Source: Symsagittifera roscoffensis
Taxonomy: Eukaryota; Xenacoelomorpha; Acoela; Convolutidae
Assembly (NCBI RefSeq): GCF_963678635.1
Contig: NC_087067.1
Coordinates: 13,710,518 to 13,774,517, forward strand
DNA: 64,000 nucleotides
Direction: 5' to 3'
In this document: in pieces, positions 19,184 through 30,253 of the stretch
How the letters are laid out: each line of letters opens with the position of its first letter
Numbering within the stretch: the stretch's first letter is position 1
Notes under the pieces: model-generated
The model's input: the letters and a program-made list of their open reading frames with translations, nothing else
Database searches by the model: none
What the model was told of the DNA's origin: nothing
Translations under genes and position numbers: made by a program

Positions 19184-20040
19184 TAATTTGTTATATTAAT
19201 TATTTTACTTTTATTACACAGAACAATTTTTTAGATTATGAAGTCAAATTTCACCGTTTATGAAAACTGTGTACTTATATCCTCTTCAATAGAAGTTTTA
19301 TTTAAAAATATATTTGATGACGCTCTAAGAAATTGATAAATAACATTTATTTGTTTGAATTAGTGTTAGTTCAATAAAAATTATTATAAATTACAAACGA
19401 TTTTGCTATAACTAGCGTCATCAGGTAAAAACAACTGAAATTCAAAGTATTTACACTTGAAAATGTTTTTACATTCAAACTGATTATTATTAAAGTTTAT
19501 GAGTATCTAAGAATATAACATAACTAATTAAAAGTTTTTTTTGAAAATTTCGTTTTTGGAGACATTTTGCTCTCCAACACATGTCCAACATTTTTTCCCG
19601 TTTTTGACCTTTTTAAAATTATTTCTAGGGTTAAATTATTACATTTAGTCATTCTGTGTTTTAATTCGAAAAAATAATATTCGAGTCAAGCTGACATACC
19701 TAATGTCATGAGAATGCAATAAATTTGTATGTTCAAACAAACGTTTTTGCACATTTCTGTGCATTTTCAGGTTTTAAAAATCTAAACTGTCTGTACAAAG
19801 TGATCAAAGATCATAACAAATATCATACACATCATTATTTCAAAAATTTTAAAAAATTCAACAAATCACAACTTTACAAATATTACTGAATTTATGTAAC
19901 CTCTTTTACAACAATTTCATTCTTTTAGTCTCAAATTTATGAGAATTTTACCTGTTTGTTTTTACAATTTCGTCTAGTCACTGATGTCGTGCTAACATGT
20001 AAGTTATTTCAATAATTCTTGTTTTAGCCAGAATTTTTCG
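19184..20040. other. AT-rich non-coding spacer
   Basis: Between the R2-like and Penelope-like remnants. There is no ORF of interest on either strand, only A/T-rich sequence. A CTGATGA core occurs on the - strand near 19415-19425 but lacks the other parts of a hammerhead. Confidence 0.6.
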
Positions 20041-20345
20041 ATTCTGGAACTATAGCCTTAGTGTCAGCTTCCTACTTCTAAATTCGTCACTCGTGTTAAT
20101 TGCCGGTCTCTCTTTCCTAATGCGCAGTGCCTCTAATGTAAGTAACTTAATGTTGCTGGACGCCTGGTCAATTATATTCCAATTAAACTCCGACTTACTT
20201 TTCTCACTACCACACTGCCTTAAATGCTGTCCAACCGGGTTATCCTTTTTTCGGTATTCCTCAATCCTTGTGGTGAGATGTCGAATCGTCTGGCCAACAT
20301 AGATGGATTCGCACACAACATTCAAGTCTGCACACCACTTTTGAT
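20041..20345 (-). pseudogene. Penelope-like element GIY-YIG endonuclease domain
   Basis: The - strand reads 'KWCADLNVVCESIYVGQT' then 'IRHLTTRIEEYRKKDN', 'PVGQHLRQCGSEKSK' and 'LLTLEALRIRKERPAIN'. The 'IYVGQT..R.L..R' core with the conserved Arg and the later Glu ('LEALRI') is the GIY-YIG nuclease of Penelope-like elements, placed C-terminal to the RT; a C-x7-C pair precedes it as usual. The nuclease nicks target DNA. The domain itself is open for about 90 codons, but the RT upstream is broken and internally deleted, so the copy is inactive. Confidence 0.85.
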
Positions 20346-21540
20346 TTCAGTTCACTGGAAAAGGAGGATTTTAAAGAGGGCAGACAAGTTTTCTTTTTCT
20401 TCGTCGTTAACATTATCTGGGCATTGGTGAAATCGCGCACTTTTTTTTGCTAATGACCGACTGTGATTCCCTCTATATTGAACCATCAAAATGGGTGGTG
20501 AATAACTGCTATAATCACAAGGCTTCGTTTTCTCAGCCATGTTTTTCTTGTTTTTGCCCTATCCACGGTTGATTTTCATCTCTTTATCATATTCTTCTCA
20601 TGTTGACGTACTGCGGAAAACCCGGTGAACTGTTCCTTCAATCAATTTTCTCTTGTACTGAAGGGGGCGCAAGTTCTAAAGTTTTGTATGGTACCTGTAT
20701 CTGTTGGTTTCTGAAACCATCCACAGTTCTTCGCATCTAGTGAGTTGACTTCGATGTTTGCGCCCTCAATTGTCTCGGAAAATTTTGTAATTTTGTAAGA
20801 AGTTTGTGCAAGTTATAAAAAAAGCTTCCAGGCAATGAGAGGAACGGTCTTAATGGGTTATTCTCTTTATGCACCTTCGCCAACCCATAAAGCCTGGCGA
20901 GCTGCCCCCCCCCCCCCCCCCCCCAAATAGACCTCATCCTTGTGTAGAGATTTTTACTTATTTCGTCTTTTTTCCTCATAGCCAACAACTCCTTATTGAT
21001 ATCTCTTTCTATCTTCATAAAAATTGCATCACTTTTTCCTTTACTTTTGCTAAATTAATTTGAATCTAACAAATCAGGCAACTTGTTCTCGTAGGTATCC
21101 TTCCTCATTACACAAAAACCCACGCCCTTGTCATACGGTATCGCAACTAATCACTTAGTCTTCAGATACTTTCGAGCCTTCTCAACGCCCTTGTCAGATC
21201 GTCCTTGTTTCACCTTTTTAGCATAGGCTTTTGCGACAGCTTCGATCTCACAAAAGGCCTCCCAAGGGACTGTATGATTTTTGAAATCCGATATAAAGAT
21301 GTCAATATCGGCGAGAAAGTGTGTCTCATTAAATTTATCCTTGACAGGATGTTTCGGCCCTAATTCCAACACTTGTTTTACCCAGTCTGGTAATTCAACA
21401 TCATCAAGAGCTTTTACCGAACACTCACCTTGCTTCTCTAGAGGTGGATCTTGCCTTTCTGATAGTTTCTTTAGCTTCTTTTGGTGGGTCTCTTTAACTG
21501 TTGTTGTTTGTCTTTGTCCCCTGATACTTAAGTATTTCAG
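20346..21540 (-). pseudogene. Penelope-like element reverse transcriptase, internally deleted
   Basis: N-terminal sequence runs from about 21500 ('KKLKKLSERQDPPLEKQG') through 'LELGPKHPVKDKFNETHF', a TGA near 21155, 'LVAIPYDKGVGFCVMRKD', then 'KIERDINKELLAMRKKD', a 20-C run on + (20905-20924) that replaces the residues before 'ARLYGLAKVHKENNPLRP', and 'LSLPGSFFYNLHKLL'. Immediately after, near 20735, comes 'NCGWFQKPTDTG' (20690-20720), which belongs well downstream in the family. The catalytic palm with its aspartates is therefore missing. One more frameshift separates KPTDTG from 'LQYKRKLIEGTVHRVFRS'. Confidence 0.8.
20905..20924. repeat. poly-C tract, 20 bp
   Basis: Twenty consecutive C on the + strand inside the Penelope RT coding region. 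It encodes a glycine run on the - strand and probably expanded by slippage after the element died. Length may be uncertain in the assembly. Confidence 0.9.
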
Positions 21541-21544
21541 TGCC

Positions 21545-21812
21545 TGATGTCAGACTTATTATTTAGTATGAGCTCCCCGCTCCTGTACTCGTCGCGCACG
21601 TTCTGTTGGGGCTTGCGATTACTTAAATGGAGGGCCTCATTTCTCAACGTCATTGCTTTTGTCAATTAATCGCCATTCGAATGCCTTAGATTGTCCACAG
21701 CATTCTGCGACATGCTGTCCTACTGTCGAATTGCTCCTATGATGCTCTGTTATCCGTGTGGTTAGATATCGGCCCATTTATTTGGTTACATCTGATTGAT
21801 CTTCAACTAAAT
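21545..21812 (-). pseudogene. second Penelope GIY-YIG fragment, head-to-tail upstream of the first element
   Basis: The - strand reads 'MGRYLTTRITEHHRSN', 'STVGQHVAECCGQSK' and 'FEWRLIDKSND', then after a frame change 'NVRDEYRSGELILNN'. This is the same domain as at 20041-20345 but clearly diverged, and it lies immediately 5' (in element orientation) of the N-terminus of the first element. The YVGQ segment is degraded ('VTK', stop). Head-to-tail partial tandems are a known habit of Penelope-like elements, which fits. Confidence 0.7.
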
Positions 21813-24410
21813 TCGTTGTTAATTAAGCAAAAAACCAAACGAATCATACCCGACACAATCAACTTTATAAGAACCAAATAAGTTGTGCACTTTGCGTGTA
21901 CTCTGAAACATGGAATCAATCGACTTCTGAGCGATCAACAAAAAGCCAAACCAACAAGTGCGCAAACAATTTTCGACACTCACACAACTGAATGTGCACA
22001 CAAAACACAATTTAACATTGATTTGCCCTCGAGTTTTGTATTACTTGAAAACTTTGGTTATGTCAACACTAAGAGTCTGCCGCTAACTGTTTTCTGCCGC
22101 TAACAACGACCAAACCATGATAGGAGTTCTAAAACGGAGATATTTTTGACATGGATGAGCTATTTTTGTATGAGCCGGCAAAGTATCACTTTTTGCTTAT
22201 AAGCAATTTGCTATAAATCATCTGGAAAATCAAAAGAAACAAACATCATTCACGCATTTATGTATAAGCTGCTTATAATTTGAATGTAAGGTAAACTTCA
22301 TGAGCAACAATTCCTGTGTTGTAATGATCCACTGCCTGTTTTAATAGTCATGTCCCAGAAGAAAAAGTACCGACGCGAGTTTAAAAACCTTTATTATTTG
22401 TACCTCTTGTGATTTAATTCCATTTTTCTGAAAAACCGTAGCTTTTCGCCCTGATAATCTTACGCGATGATCAACCCGAGTCATCTAAAAACAAGATGCT
22501 TGTAGATACTCCATGGTTGGGTTCAAACATGGACATTTCGATAGTTCTTTCCTTGACTATGACGACTCAGAGCAAAAAATGAAAAAAAAATTTCATCAGT
22601 CTCATCCAATAGCGAGAGAAAAAAATTATCAGAAATTTTTCCTTTTTTCTATAGATTCCAGAATTGTTGAACAAGGAAAGCACATGAACTTATTGGATTT
22701 GGTGTACAGGTTTTGCAAATGAGATAAAAAAAACTATATTTTTCTAAAAAGAATGTGGAAAGGAAAGCGCAACCTTGAAGACAAACTGTAAGTCTTACGT
22801 TTGTCTTTAGTATTCATTATCACATCTACTTTTGCGACCTTCACCCCATTTGTCTCGTTATGCATGCATGCGAGCCAACCAGTATCATGAGTCTTATACC
22901 CAGCACTGACCAAATCGCTTTTTGAAGCATTGAAGTTTTATAAAAAAAAATTGTAAAATGGAACTGAACAAAAAATATTGAAAACCTAAGATTAAAGAAT
23001 TTGCGCAATTTTTAAAAGTCTTTTGGTCTTCTTTAAATGATTGACGCCATAAGTTTTAAAGATGGTGTCATGCGTCTGAAAACTTTTATGTTTAACTTTC
23101 AGCAATTCGAGCAATTAGACGACAAGACGATAATGAATCAAATACTAAACACAACAATTCGATTTACTTTTTTTTAGAAGTTAATCTCGAATACCCATAA
23201 GAACTATAATAGTCACATAATTTACCTTTTAGCTTCTATCAACAAGCAATAAACCACGAATAGCTTAGTCCCTACCGAAAAAAAAAATATTTCAGACAGA
23301 TGAGAGTTTAAAAAGTTCAAGAGGCTCAGATGGTAGGAACGAAACAACGCAGCTGACCTAACATGACAAGTCAAACTATACAGTTCATTACAAACTTCTC
23401 CATTTGTTTCTTCGATAAAAAATACAAAATGCACCGAATGCTGAAAAATGAAATAGATGTCTAGTGAGAACACGACAGTTTTTTGACTACAGCCAAAAAA
23501 CAACGAGCGAGAAACAAATACGACAAAAAGTCCTTGTCTGAATGTTTTTTACGAGATATTGAAAGTAAAGTTTGAACTTCAAATTCTCTATTCAGAAACG
23601 GACAATCTCCTGTACCAAATTAAAAATGAAATTTCATACCCCGAAATTGCCAAAAAGAAACCTTTCAACAAACTTGACTGACTCGTGCAATTACCCAAAA
23701 AAATGTTTTCTCCACGAACCGAAAACAAAATGGTTGTTTTATTCAAGGATGAGTTTCTAGGAGTTTTTTTACTCAAATTTGTGTCCCTCAAATTCTTCTC
23801 TATATTATGTACTCCAGAGGCAATCAAATTTTATCAGTTTCCTGTTTGAATTTTTTAACGCGTGATTTTGTTTTCTTTGCAAATTGCACACTATGATCTT
23901 GACTATTCATTTTCTATCAGCGTTTGACGACAAGTTGTACATGAGACGACAAGTTGTTCCAGGACCCATGAAATAAATAATCACGACTTTCATTTTCAAT
24001 ATTCAACAATATACCGACATTTCAACCGGGGACTAATAGTAATAAGTTAATACATGGTGAAGATTAATTTCATCAAAAATGCTGATCGATTTATACTTGG
24101 TGGCCCAATTCAATTTATACCTAATGGTCCCCCATCTTAGTTTACTGAGCGCATACTACTGGTATTCATCGAGTGTCTCAATTTTTTCGACAGAAAAAAA
24201 TAAATAAAATTTCTTTGATCCATCTCAGAATTTTTTTGAAGCGGCGTGACTAACCATAGGATGTGTATTAGTTATCTCAACTCTCTGTATCAAGGGGAGT
24301 TTAAGACTGAAGCGTGTTTTATTAAGTAATTTGGCAGAAGTTAAAAAGCCAATATTATATGGATAAAGAAAAACAACTCGAGCTCAAATTATTGGCTACT
24401 TTTTTCTACT
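21813..24410. other. AT-rich non-coding region
   Basis: Both strands were inspected. Only short frames without recognisable motifs occur, and base composition is uniform AT-rich. No RNA gene or clear repeat was seen. Confidence 0.5.
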
Positions 24411-24560
24411 TTGCTCGACATTTGTTTTGACCCTGCTCAACCTATCTTTCGACTGTAATGGGCCTATATATCGGCTGTTTTTGACCTTTGTTTCGACTGT
24501 GCTCGACCAATGTTTTGACTGTTTTGTTCTATATCGGTTACGTTATTTCTGTGCAAGACA
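24411..24560. repeat. degenerate satellite, TTTCGACTGTGCTCGAC type
   Basis: Repeated loosely conserved phrases such as 'gctcgacatttgttttgac', 'ctttcgactgtaatggg' and 'tttcgactgtgctcgac' recur about every 15-35 bp. Reverse complemented, they match the GTCGAAAACA/GGTCGAA phrases of 26800-27560, so the two blocks look like the same degenerate satellite in opposite orientation. Confidence 0.45.
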
Positions 24561-24877
24561 TATATTTTGACTGTGATTGTTATAATGTATGCTTTTCTAT
24601 TGACTCTTTGTGATGATGCTTGAACTAAAAATAAATTTCAGTCAAAAGCAAAACTCCTGCATCCATAATTAATATTTACAAATTTGCCTGCCATTTTGCT
24701 TTGTTCTATATCGGTTACGTTATTTCTGTGCAAGACATATATTTTGACTGTGATTGTTATAATGTATGCTTTTCTATTGACTCTTTGTGATGATGCTTGA
24801 ACTAAAAATAAATTTCAGTCAAAAGCAAAACTCCTGCATCCATAATTAATATTTACAAATTTGCCTGCCATTTTGCT
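24524..24877. repeat. perfect tandem duplication, 177-bp unit x2
   Basis: The unit starting 'ttgttctatatcggttac' occupies 24524-24700 and again 24701-24877, with no difference that I can see over 177 bp. It is non-coding. Either a very recent duplication or an assembly artefact. Confidence 0.95.
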
Positions 24878-25414
24878 TTTTTTTTCCATACAAATCTGGA
24901 CTGAAGCTAATCTGAAAATTCATATTTGATGGAGTCTTGAAAAAATTTAGTTTTTTTTTCCGCCGGAATTTTTAGATCTAAAATAAAAGGGTTTTCTCAG
25001 AACGTTTTAATTTTGCAGTAAGCATTTCACTCCAAAAGGTTGTTGCTGATTGCACATTTTGACACAATTAAGTTCTGAGCAGATTCATGCGCTGCTCGAT
25101 TTCCAGTTTAAAAAATAATTCAAACCTTCAAATACTAAATTTTGAAAAAAACTTGTTGTGTTCGACCGCGAAAGCATAATCCGAAATAATAGATATGCTC
25201 GAATTTTAAAGACAAAAATTTACTCGAGCACTATGACCCGATTGAATCTCAAAACGCTGCAAGATTGTAAATAATCACCGTAAATGTTTTTTCTTTTCAA
25301 ATCAGAAAACGATAGTTCACAATTTTGTTTATTTATGAAGACTAGTTTTAATATACAACTAGTTAGAATGAACCTGTTTTCCATTTAAGGTTTGAAGATC
25401 AACTTCACGATGTA

Positions 25415-25605
25415 GCTTAAATCAAAGTCACAGTTAGAAGAACTTGTGCAACATCGGTGCCAAGGAGCTGATAATGACGGCTTATCACAAAGCGTTAATT
25501 TTGAGACAACGGCACTGATCGGAGCTTCAAAAAATGGCTGTGATGGTGTAATCTGTATAATGAAATCAGTTGGCTTCAGTTCCCAAGAGCTTTCTTTGAA
25601 ATAAC
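25415..25605 (+). pseudogene. possible ankyrin-repeat remnant
   Basis: A short open stretch (stop to stop, about 60 codons) reads 'KSQLEELVQHRCQGAD' and then 'ETTALIGASKNGCDGVIC' followed by 'IMKSVG'. The spacing T-A-L-x-x-A-x-x-N-G-x-x-x-V-I ... G matches a single ankyrin repeat, and the preceding 'LVQHRCQGADNDG' resembles the end of a previous repeat. There is no start codon and no convincing splice site. It may be a lone exon or a decayed copy of an ankyrin gene; chance similarity is possible. Confidence 0.3.
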
Positions 25606-26192
25606 TTGTCGAGAGATGTTTTTGACTTGAGGCAACAAAAAACCTAAATTCAATCGATTATTTTCTATACACACGAGTTTTTAACAATAACAATCAAACT
25701 GAACCGAACAATTTTATACGAGGTGCATTCAAGATTGTGTTCAATATTCGCACACTTCGTTCTTTTAGCGTGTAAATCTTTGTAATTTATTTGCGAGTGT
25801 TCCTTAGTTGTACATTGTTAATTGACGAACATCACAAATGTGGAAAAAGTTTGCGATCAATATTTGGTTTCTTCCTAATTGCTTTTATCTTCCCTAAAGA
25901 GGCCGCCCAACCTAACTTTATTCTGTATACAGCTACAATTTAGTAAAGTATAGAGATTATAGACATGTGTTACAGTATATTTTTTTTTCAAAAATTGTTC
26001 ATGTTAAACGTTGTCCTGATGTTTTTTATGCGAGATTCGAGACAATATAATAAAAATTGTAGCTTGAAGACTGTATTTCGGTTGAAGTCAAATTATATTA
26101 TTTGAACACATTTTTGCTAGAAATTTCTATTTCTTTTTTAAATTTGGGTTTGAACAAGCTCAGGCTGAAAAAAATAAAAATCAGCGTTTGAA

Positions 26193-26490
26193 CGTAAAAT
26201 AATTTTCAGATTTTTATCACATCCAAATTGAAAAACCTGATTTATCAAAAATAAGTTTCGACTATGTCAGAAAAAAAACATTTATCTTATTATACCTGGT
26301 AAACTAACGTAAAAAACTGCTTTAAATATAATTCCGCGCGGAATTATTTTTAAAACAAATTTTTACGGTTGTTCACCAGCAACTGGCGTGATAAGTTGAA
26401 TTTTTTTGTTCTGACATAGTTCAAACTTATTTTTTGACTAATCATGTTTTTTCACTTTGGATGTGACAAAAATCTGAATTTTTTTTACAT
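26193..26490. repeat. long inverted repeat (foldback), about 298 bp, centred on 26337
   Basis: The left arm (from 'cagatttttatcacatcc' at 26207) and the reverse complement of the right arm (ending 'gacaaaaatctg' at 26476) match over most of their length, with small indels. The centre is a perfect 20-bp palindrome at 26328-26347 ('ataattccgcgcggaattat'). Internal landmarks such as 'gactatgtcag' pair with 'ctgacatagttc'. There is no spacer between the arms, so transcripts would fold into one long hairpin. A MITE or foldback element is the likely origin. Confidence 0.85.
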
Positions 26491-26799
26491 CAAAGCTTCA
26501 TTTATACTTACTTTGTTTGGCTAAACATAGCTTCTGGGACTTCTGTTTAAGATCATCAGTGACCCATTTTGTCAACCCACAAAAAATGAAAGACATCTTC
26601 TTGGTCTGCTTGAAAACCCTTTTATTATTTGGTGCAGCATTGTTTTTCACTGGATTGAACAAGCCGACTGGACTTTAAAGAGAAGGACTTTAGGCTGAAA
26701 TTCAGGTTTTTAAGCTCCTCAAATGTTGAATACTTAGATTAATTTTGTCGCCATACAATCAAATCTACCCCAGATAATTAGGTCTTTTCAGTTCACGGG

Positions 26800-27560
26800 T
26801 TGAGGTGTTTGACTTATGTTTTGACCGAGTTCGGTCGAAGAAACGGATATTCTTCGACCCAAACCCGTGGTCGAAAACAGCCTTTTCGGTTGAGCACAAT
26901 TGTGAATCATAGTCGAAAACAACTTAATTTAAAAACTATATATTCAAACACGAAGTTGAAATTAAATTATGGTGAAAATATGATTGAAATATAATCCAGA
27001 ACGAAGTAGAACACAAAGTGTGGTCAAAACACAGTTAAAGAAATGTTCCATGAAGTTCCATAAAGTTCCATAAATGTTCCATAAAATTTCGACTACTGCG
27101 AGGTCGAAACTTTATGGAACACAAAATTGTGGTCAAAACATAGTCGTACTCAGTTTTGAAGCATAGGCTATCACAAGAATTGGGTAACAAATGATATTAG
27201 ACAAAATTCGAGGAGCGATCTGATGCAAAAAAGCAACTTATCATGAAGTTTTGACGTTTTCCACATTTAAATTCAAAAATTTGATCAATCAAAACATAAG
27301 TTGAGACTTTGTTAGAACAAAAGTAATCAAAACATAGCACGCTTGAACCACAAAAATTACATTTTTGCTCCGGTCGAATCGGTCGAAATATAACCATTTT
27401 GATTCGAGTCGGTCAAAATATAAAACGCTTGAGTCAAACAAATGCGAAAAATTATTTTTTCATCGGTCGAGTCGGTTGAAACATAGTCATCGGTTTAGTT
27501 CGCATCGCGCAAAACATAGCTCACTTGGGTCGAACACAGTCAAACACATTTATATTTGGT
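26800..27560. repeat. degenerate satellite, GGTCGAAACATAG type
   Basis: Loose repeats of phrases such as 'ggtcgaaacatag', 'gtggtcaaaacatag', 'cggtcgaatcggtcgaaat' and 'gagtcggttgaaacatag' fill this stretch at irregular spacing. A subrepeat of 'gttccataaa' occurs four times at about 27040-27085. The apparent ORF at 26800-26994 is a translation of this repeat and is not a gene. Confidence 0.5.
27077..27119. repeat. hairpin, 17-bp stem and 9-base loop
   Basis: Arms 27077-27093 ('ttccataaaatttcgac') and 27103-27119 ('gtcgaaactttatggaa') pair at 16 of 17 positions around 'tactgcgag'. It lies inside the GTCGAAA satellite and probably arose from an inversion of its units. Confidence 0.7.
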
Positions 27561-27593
27561 AGATTCTATCGAATCATAAATAGTTTGAGTCAA

Positions 27594-27830
27594 TTTGGCA
27601 TGAACACGTCATTTTTTTGATCGCCTTGTTTGAATCATACATTCCAAACCCTATACGATATTGCGTTTTTTTAAAATCAGGTTATAGCTAGAATGGCTAG
27701 ATTTTTAGAACTAAGAATCTAATGGCTAGAACTAATTTCAACGAACCACTATCGTACGCTAAGATCCAAATTTAGAACAAAAAAAGATCAGTTTCGTAAG
27801 TTTTCAGGTTGCAGATTCTATAATTGAACT
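27594..27830. repeat. dispersed 0.24-kb direct repeat, copy 1
   Basis: Starts 'tttggcatgaacacgtca' and ends 'attctataattgaact'. The second copy is at 28258-28496, with over 90% identity by eye. Non-coding. Confidence 0.9.
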
Positions 27831-28257
27831 CGACCTGAAACTTAATCGGCTCGATGTCTGAAAATCTGTGTCGTGCTCCACTGTTTGAGAAATTCTATCT
27901 AAATATTAATAACCTAGAAGAAAAAAACAAGTCTGAAAAATATTTTAATTAAATTGTCTGTTCTCAGACAAATTAATTTTGTTGAACAGTGAAAGAATGA
28001 CCAATGGTATCTAAACAAAACCTCAACTTTTCCAAATAGAAAAGTTTTAAAAAATTACTAATAACAAAACGCGGTCTGTTTTAACCCATTCCCCTTTCAA
28101 AGTAAAGTGGTAGAATGAACAATTTCACTAACTACATAATCTCCGTAGACATAACCAGGAAGAAAAAATTTATCTTCAATGAAATTAATATATGCACAAG
28201 CAAAGTACAAAATGAGTAAGTATCCAGTTTTAAAGGGTCGGTAAATCTGCGTTTAAA

Positions 28258-28496
28258 TTTGGCATAAACACGTCATTTTTTTGATCGCTTTGTTTGAATC
28301 ATACATTCCAAACTTTATAAGATATTGCGTTTTTTTAAAAATCAGGTTATGGCTAGAATGGCTAGAATTCTAGAACTAAGAATATTAAAGGCTAGAACTA
28401 ATTTCAACGAACCACTATCGTACACTAAGATCCAAATTTAGAACAAAAAAAGATCAGTTTCGTAAGTTTTCAGGTTGCATATTCTATAATTGAACT
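28258..28496. repeat. dispersed 0.24-kb direct repeat, copy 2
   Basis: Partner of 27594-27830 in the same orientation, about 430 bp downstream. Differences are single bases and one or two small indels, for example 'ggctagaattctag' against 'ggctagatttttag'. No TIR or target-site duplication was identified. Confidence 0.9.
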
Positions 28497-29684
28497 ATAA
28501 TCGATATTGTTTGTACAACTATTGTACTGCTTAAAAAAACACAGAAAATTATTAGCAAGTTACATTTACTGGGTTAAGGTTAAGACCTTAAGATTGAACG
28601 TTTCAAAAAACTTGCGTAGGTGTAGTTTTCATGGAGGTTTTGACCAGTCTCCCAAGTTTTTCTTCATATTCTGATCAAATGTTGACGAAGTCTCGCCCTT
28701 ATATTCCGCGTTTGGGTAGGGGAAAATGCAATATAATTCGGGTAAAAGTTTTCTGAAGAGGAATTAGTACCCCAAAAAAAATCTGAAAGATCGAAACAAA
28801 TTCACAAATGTTCGGGCGCTGCTTAAAAATTAATATATATATTTTTTCATTTTGAGTCTTTTATGACTTGATTTATGCCAGTGCGTTAATCTTTGTTGAC
28901 TAATAATTTCAGATAGTTACGATTATTTTACGTATAAAATTAAAAATTGTCAATCAACCAGATATCTGAAATCAATCTACCTCATAACCAACACAATTCA
29001 GAAAGATTGGGGTTGGGGGTAAATTTCGACCGACTCGCTACTCAATAATGTCATGTCCATGTGTGGTCTGTTACTTGCTCCTGAAATTTCAAGTCAATAT
29101 TAGAAACCGGTGAAGTCAGCTTTAGAAACCGGTAGATACCCCAATAGTTTTAATTGGAGGTGATTTTGTTTGAGAAGTTCTCGAAATAATTGATGAAGAT
29201 TTTGTTCCATGAATCTAAGTCTAGTGATAAGAAAGAACCTTTCGTGTTTCTCGAATGCTGGTGGGGGCTGTAGTCTGCGGTATTGTCTTTTTTTGTGGAG
29301 ACATCTCTCTTCTTGCTGCTGAGATCGTAGGATTATTCTCGCTCGGACTAGTGGGTAGGGAGTAAGCAAAATTTTGGTCAGCCCAGGAAAGGGCTAGCGT
29401 GTAATCTAGAGCTAGCGTGAAATCGGAAGAGTCTGGGAGTCAATGAGTTTGGCTTAGTTAAAATGAAAGATATGGCTAAGAACTTTGCTCTAAAATTACA
29501 TAAAAGTCATTCTCTAAGCTCGTTCAATCTATGATCTCCCGCTGCACAATAAATATATTTCAAATTATTATTTTTTAAAAAGCTACTAAAAACAAAATGC
29601 AAAAAACATTGACTCAATTTTATCTGGAAAACCCATGTTAGTGACTTTCTTTGTTTAAAAAAACAACGAAAATTATGAAGTGTT

Positions 29685-29954
29685 TTAAATCACTTGAGTC
29701 GAAAGAAGTTTCGTAAAAGAATCGATATACAATAAAATGTTTTTCTTCCTTCTACCGAAAGCCTCGAACGGTCCGGCAAGTGCTACATCCAATTCTTGGT
29801 TAGCGAATGACAGGTCCAGAATGTGCCGTTTCCAATAGTAGTTTGAGATTCTTACAGACTTTTCAGCATTGCTGGCATGACTTGCGTTGGTGGAAGATCT
29901 ACCGAAAGATGTGTGGCTACCAAATTTTTTCGAATTGTGCCGGATGGGTTTCAT
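29685..29954 (-). pseudogene. integrase-core-like fragment
   Basis: The - strand frame contains 'LDVALAGPFEAFGRRKK' then 'NILLYIDSFTKLLSTQVI'. In retroviral-type integrases the first catalytic block reads roughly D-x-x-G-P-F ... hydrophobic-x-x-D-x-F-T-K. In an overlapping frame 'SCQQC' and 'KVCKNLKLLLE' resemble the CxxC end of the zinc domain. The sequence upstream is tandemly duplicated (29841-30253). The fragment is short and frameshifted. Confidence 0.35.
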
Positions 29955-30253
29955 GTACTATGGGATGAAATACCAAACGGATTGCTGCAGGAACTAGGAG
30001 CTTGTTATAAGAGGAAGTTGGTCGACTTTGGTCGACTTTGAGGAAGTTGGTCGACTTTGAACCGGTTTGAGATTCTTACCAACTTTTCCGCATTGCTGGC
30101 ATGACTTGCGTTGGTAGAAAATCTACCGATAGATGTGTGGCTACCAAGTTTTTTCGAATTGTGCCGGATGGGTTTCATGTACTATGGGATGAAATACCCC
30201 ACGGATTGCTGCAGGAACTAGGAGCTTGTTATAAGAGGAAGTTGGTCGACTTT
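29841..30253. repeat. tandem duplication, about 224-bp unit x2
   Basis: Copy 1 begins 'gtttgagattcttacagac' at 29841, copy 2 'gtttgagattcttaccaac' at 30065. Both contain 'gatgtgtggctaccaa' and 'ggaactaggagcttgtta'. A small subrepeat of 'gttggtcgactttg' sits at the junction (30019-30060). The duplicated DNA overlaps the integrase-like fragment. Confidence 0.9.

Noticed and set aside
19411-19445. CTGATGA on the - strand with a GCTA/TAGC stem, possible hammerhead ribozyme near the Penelope element
   Set aside because: The GAAA core strand is not present after stem II and no stem III or cleavage site could be drawn.
26800-26994. 64-codon + frame
   Set aside because: It translates the GTCGAAA satellite and ends with it.
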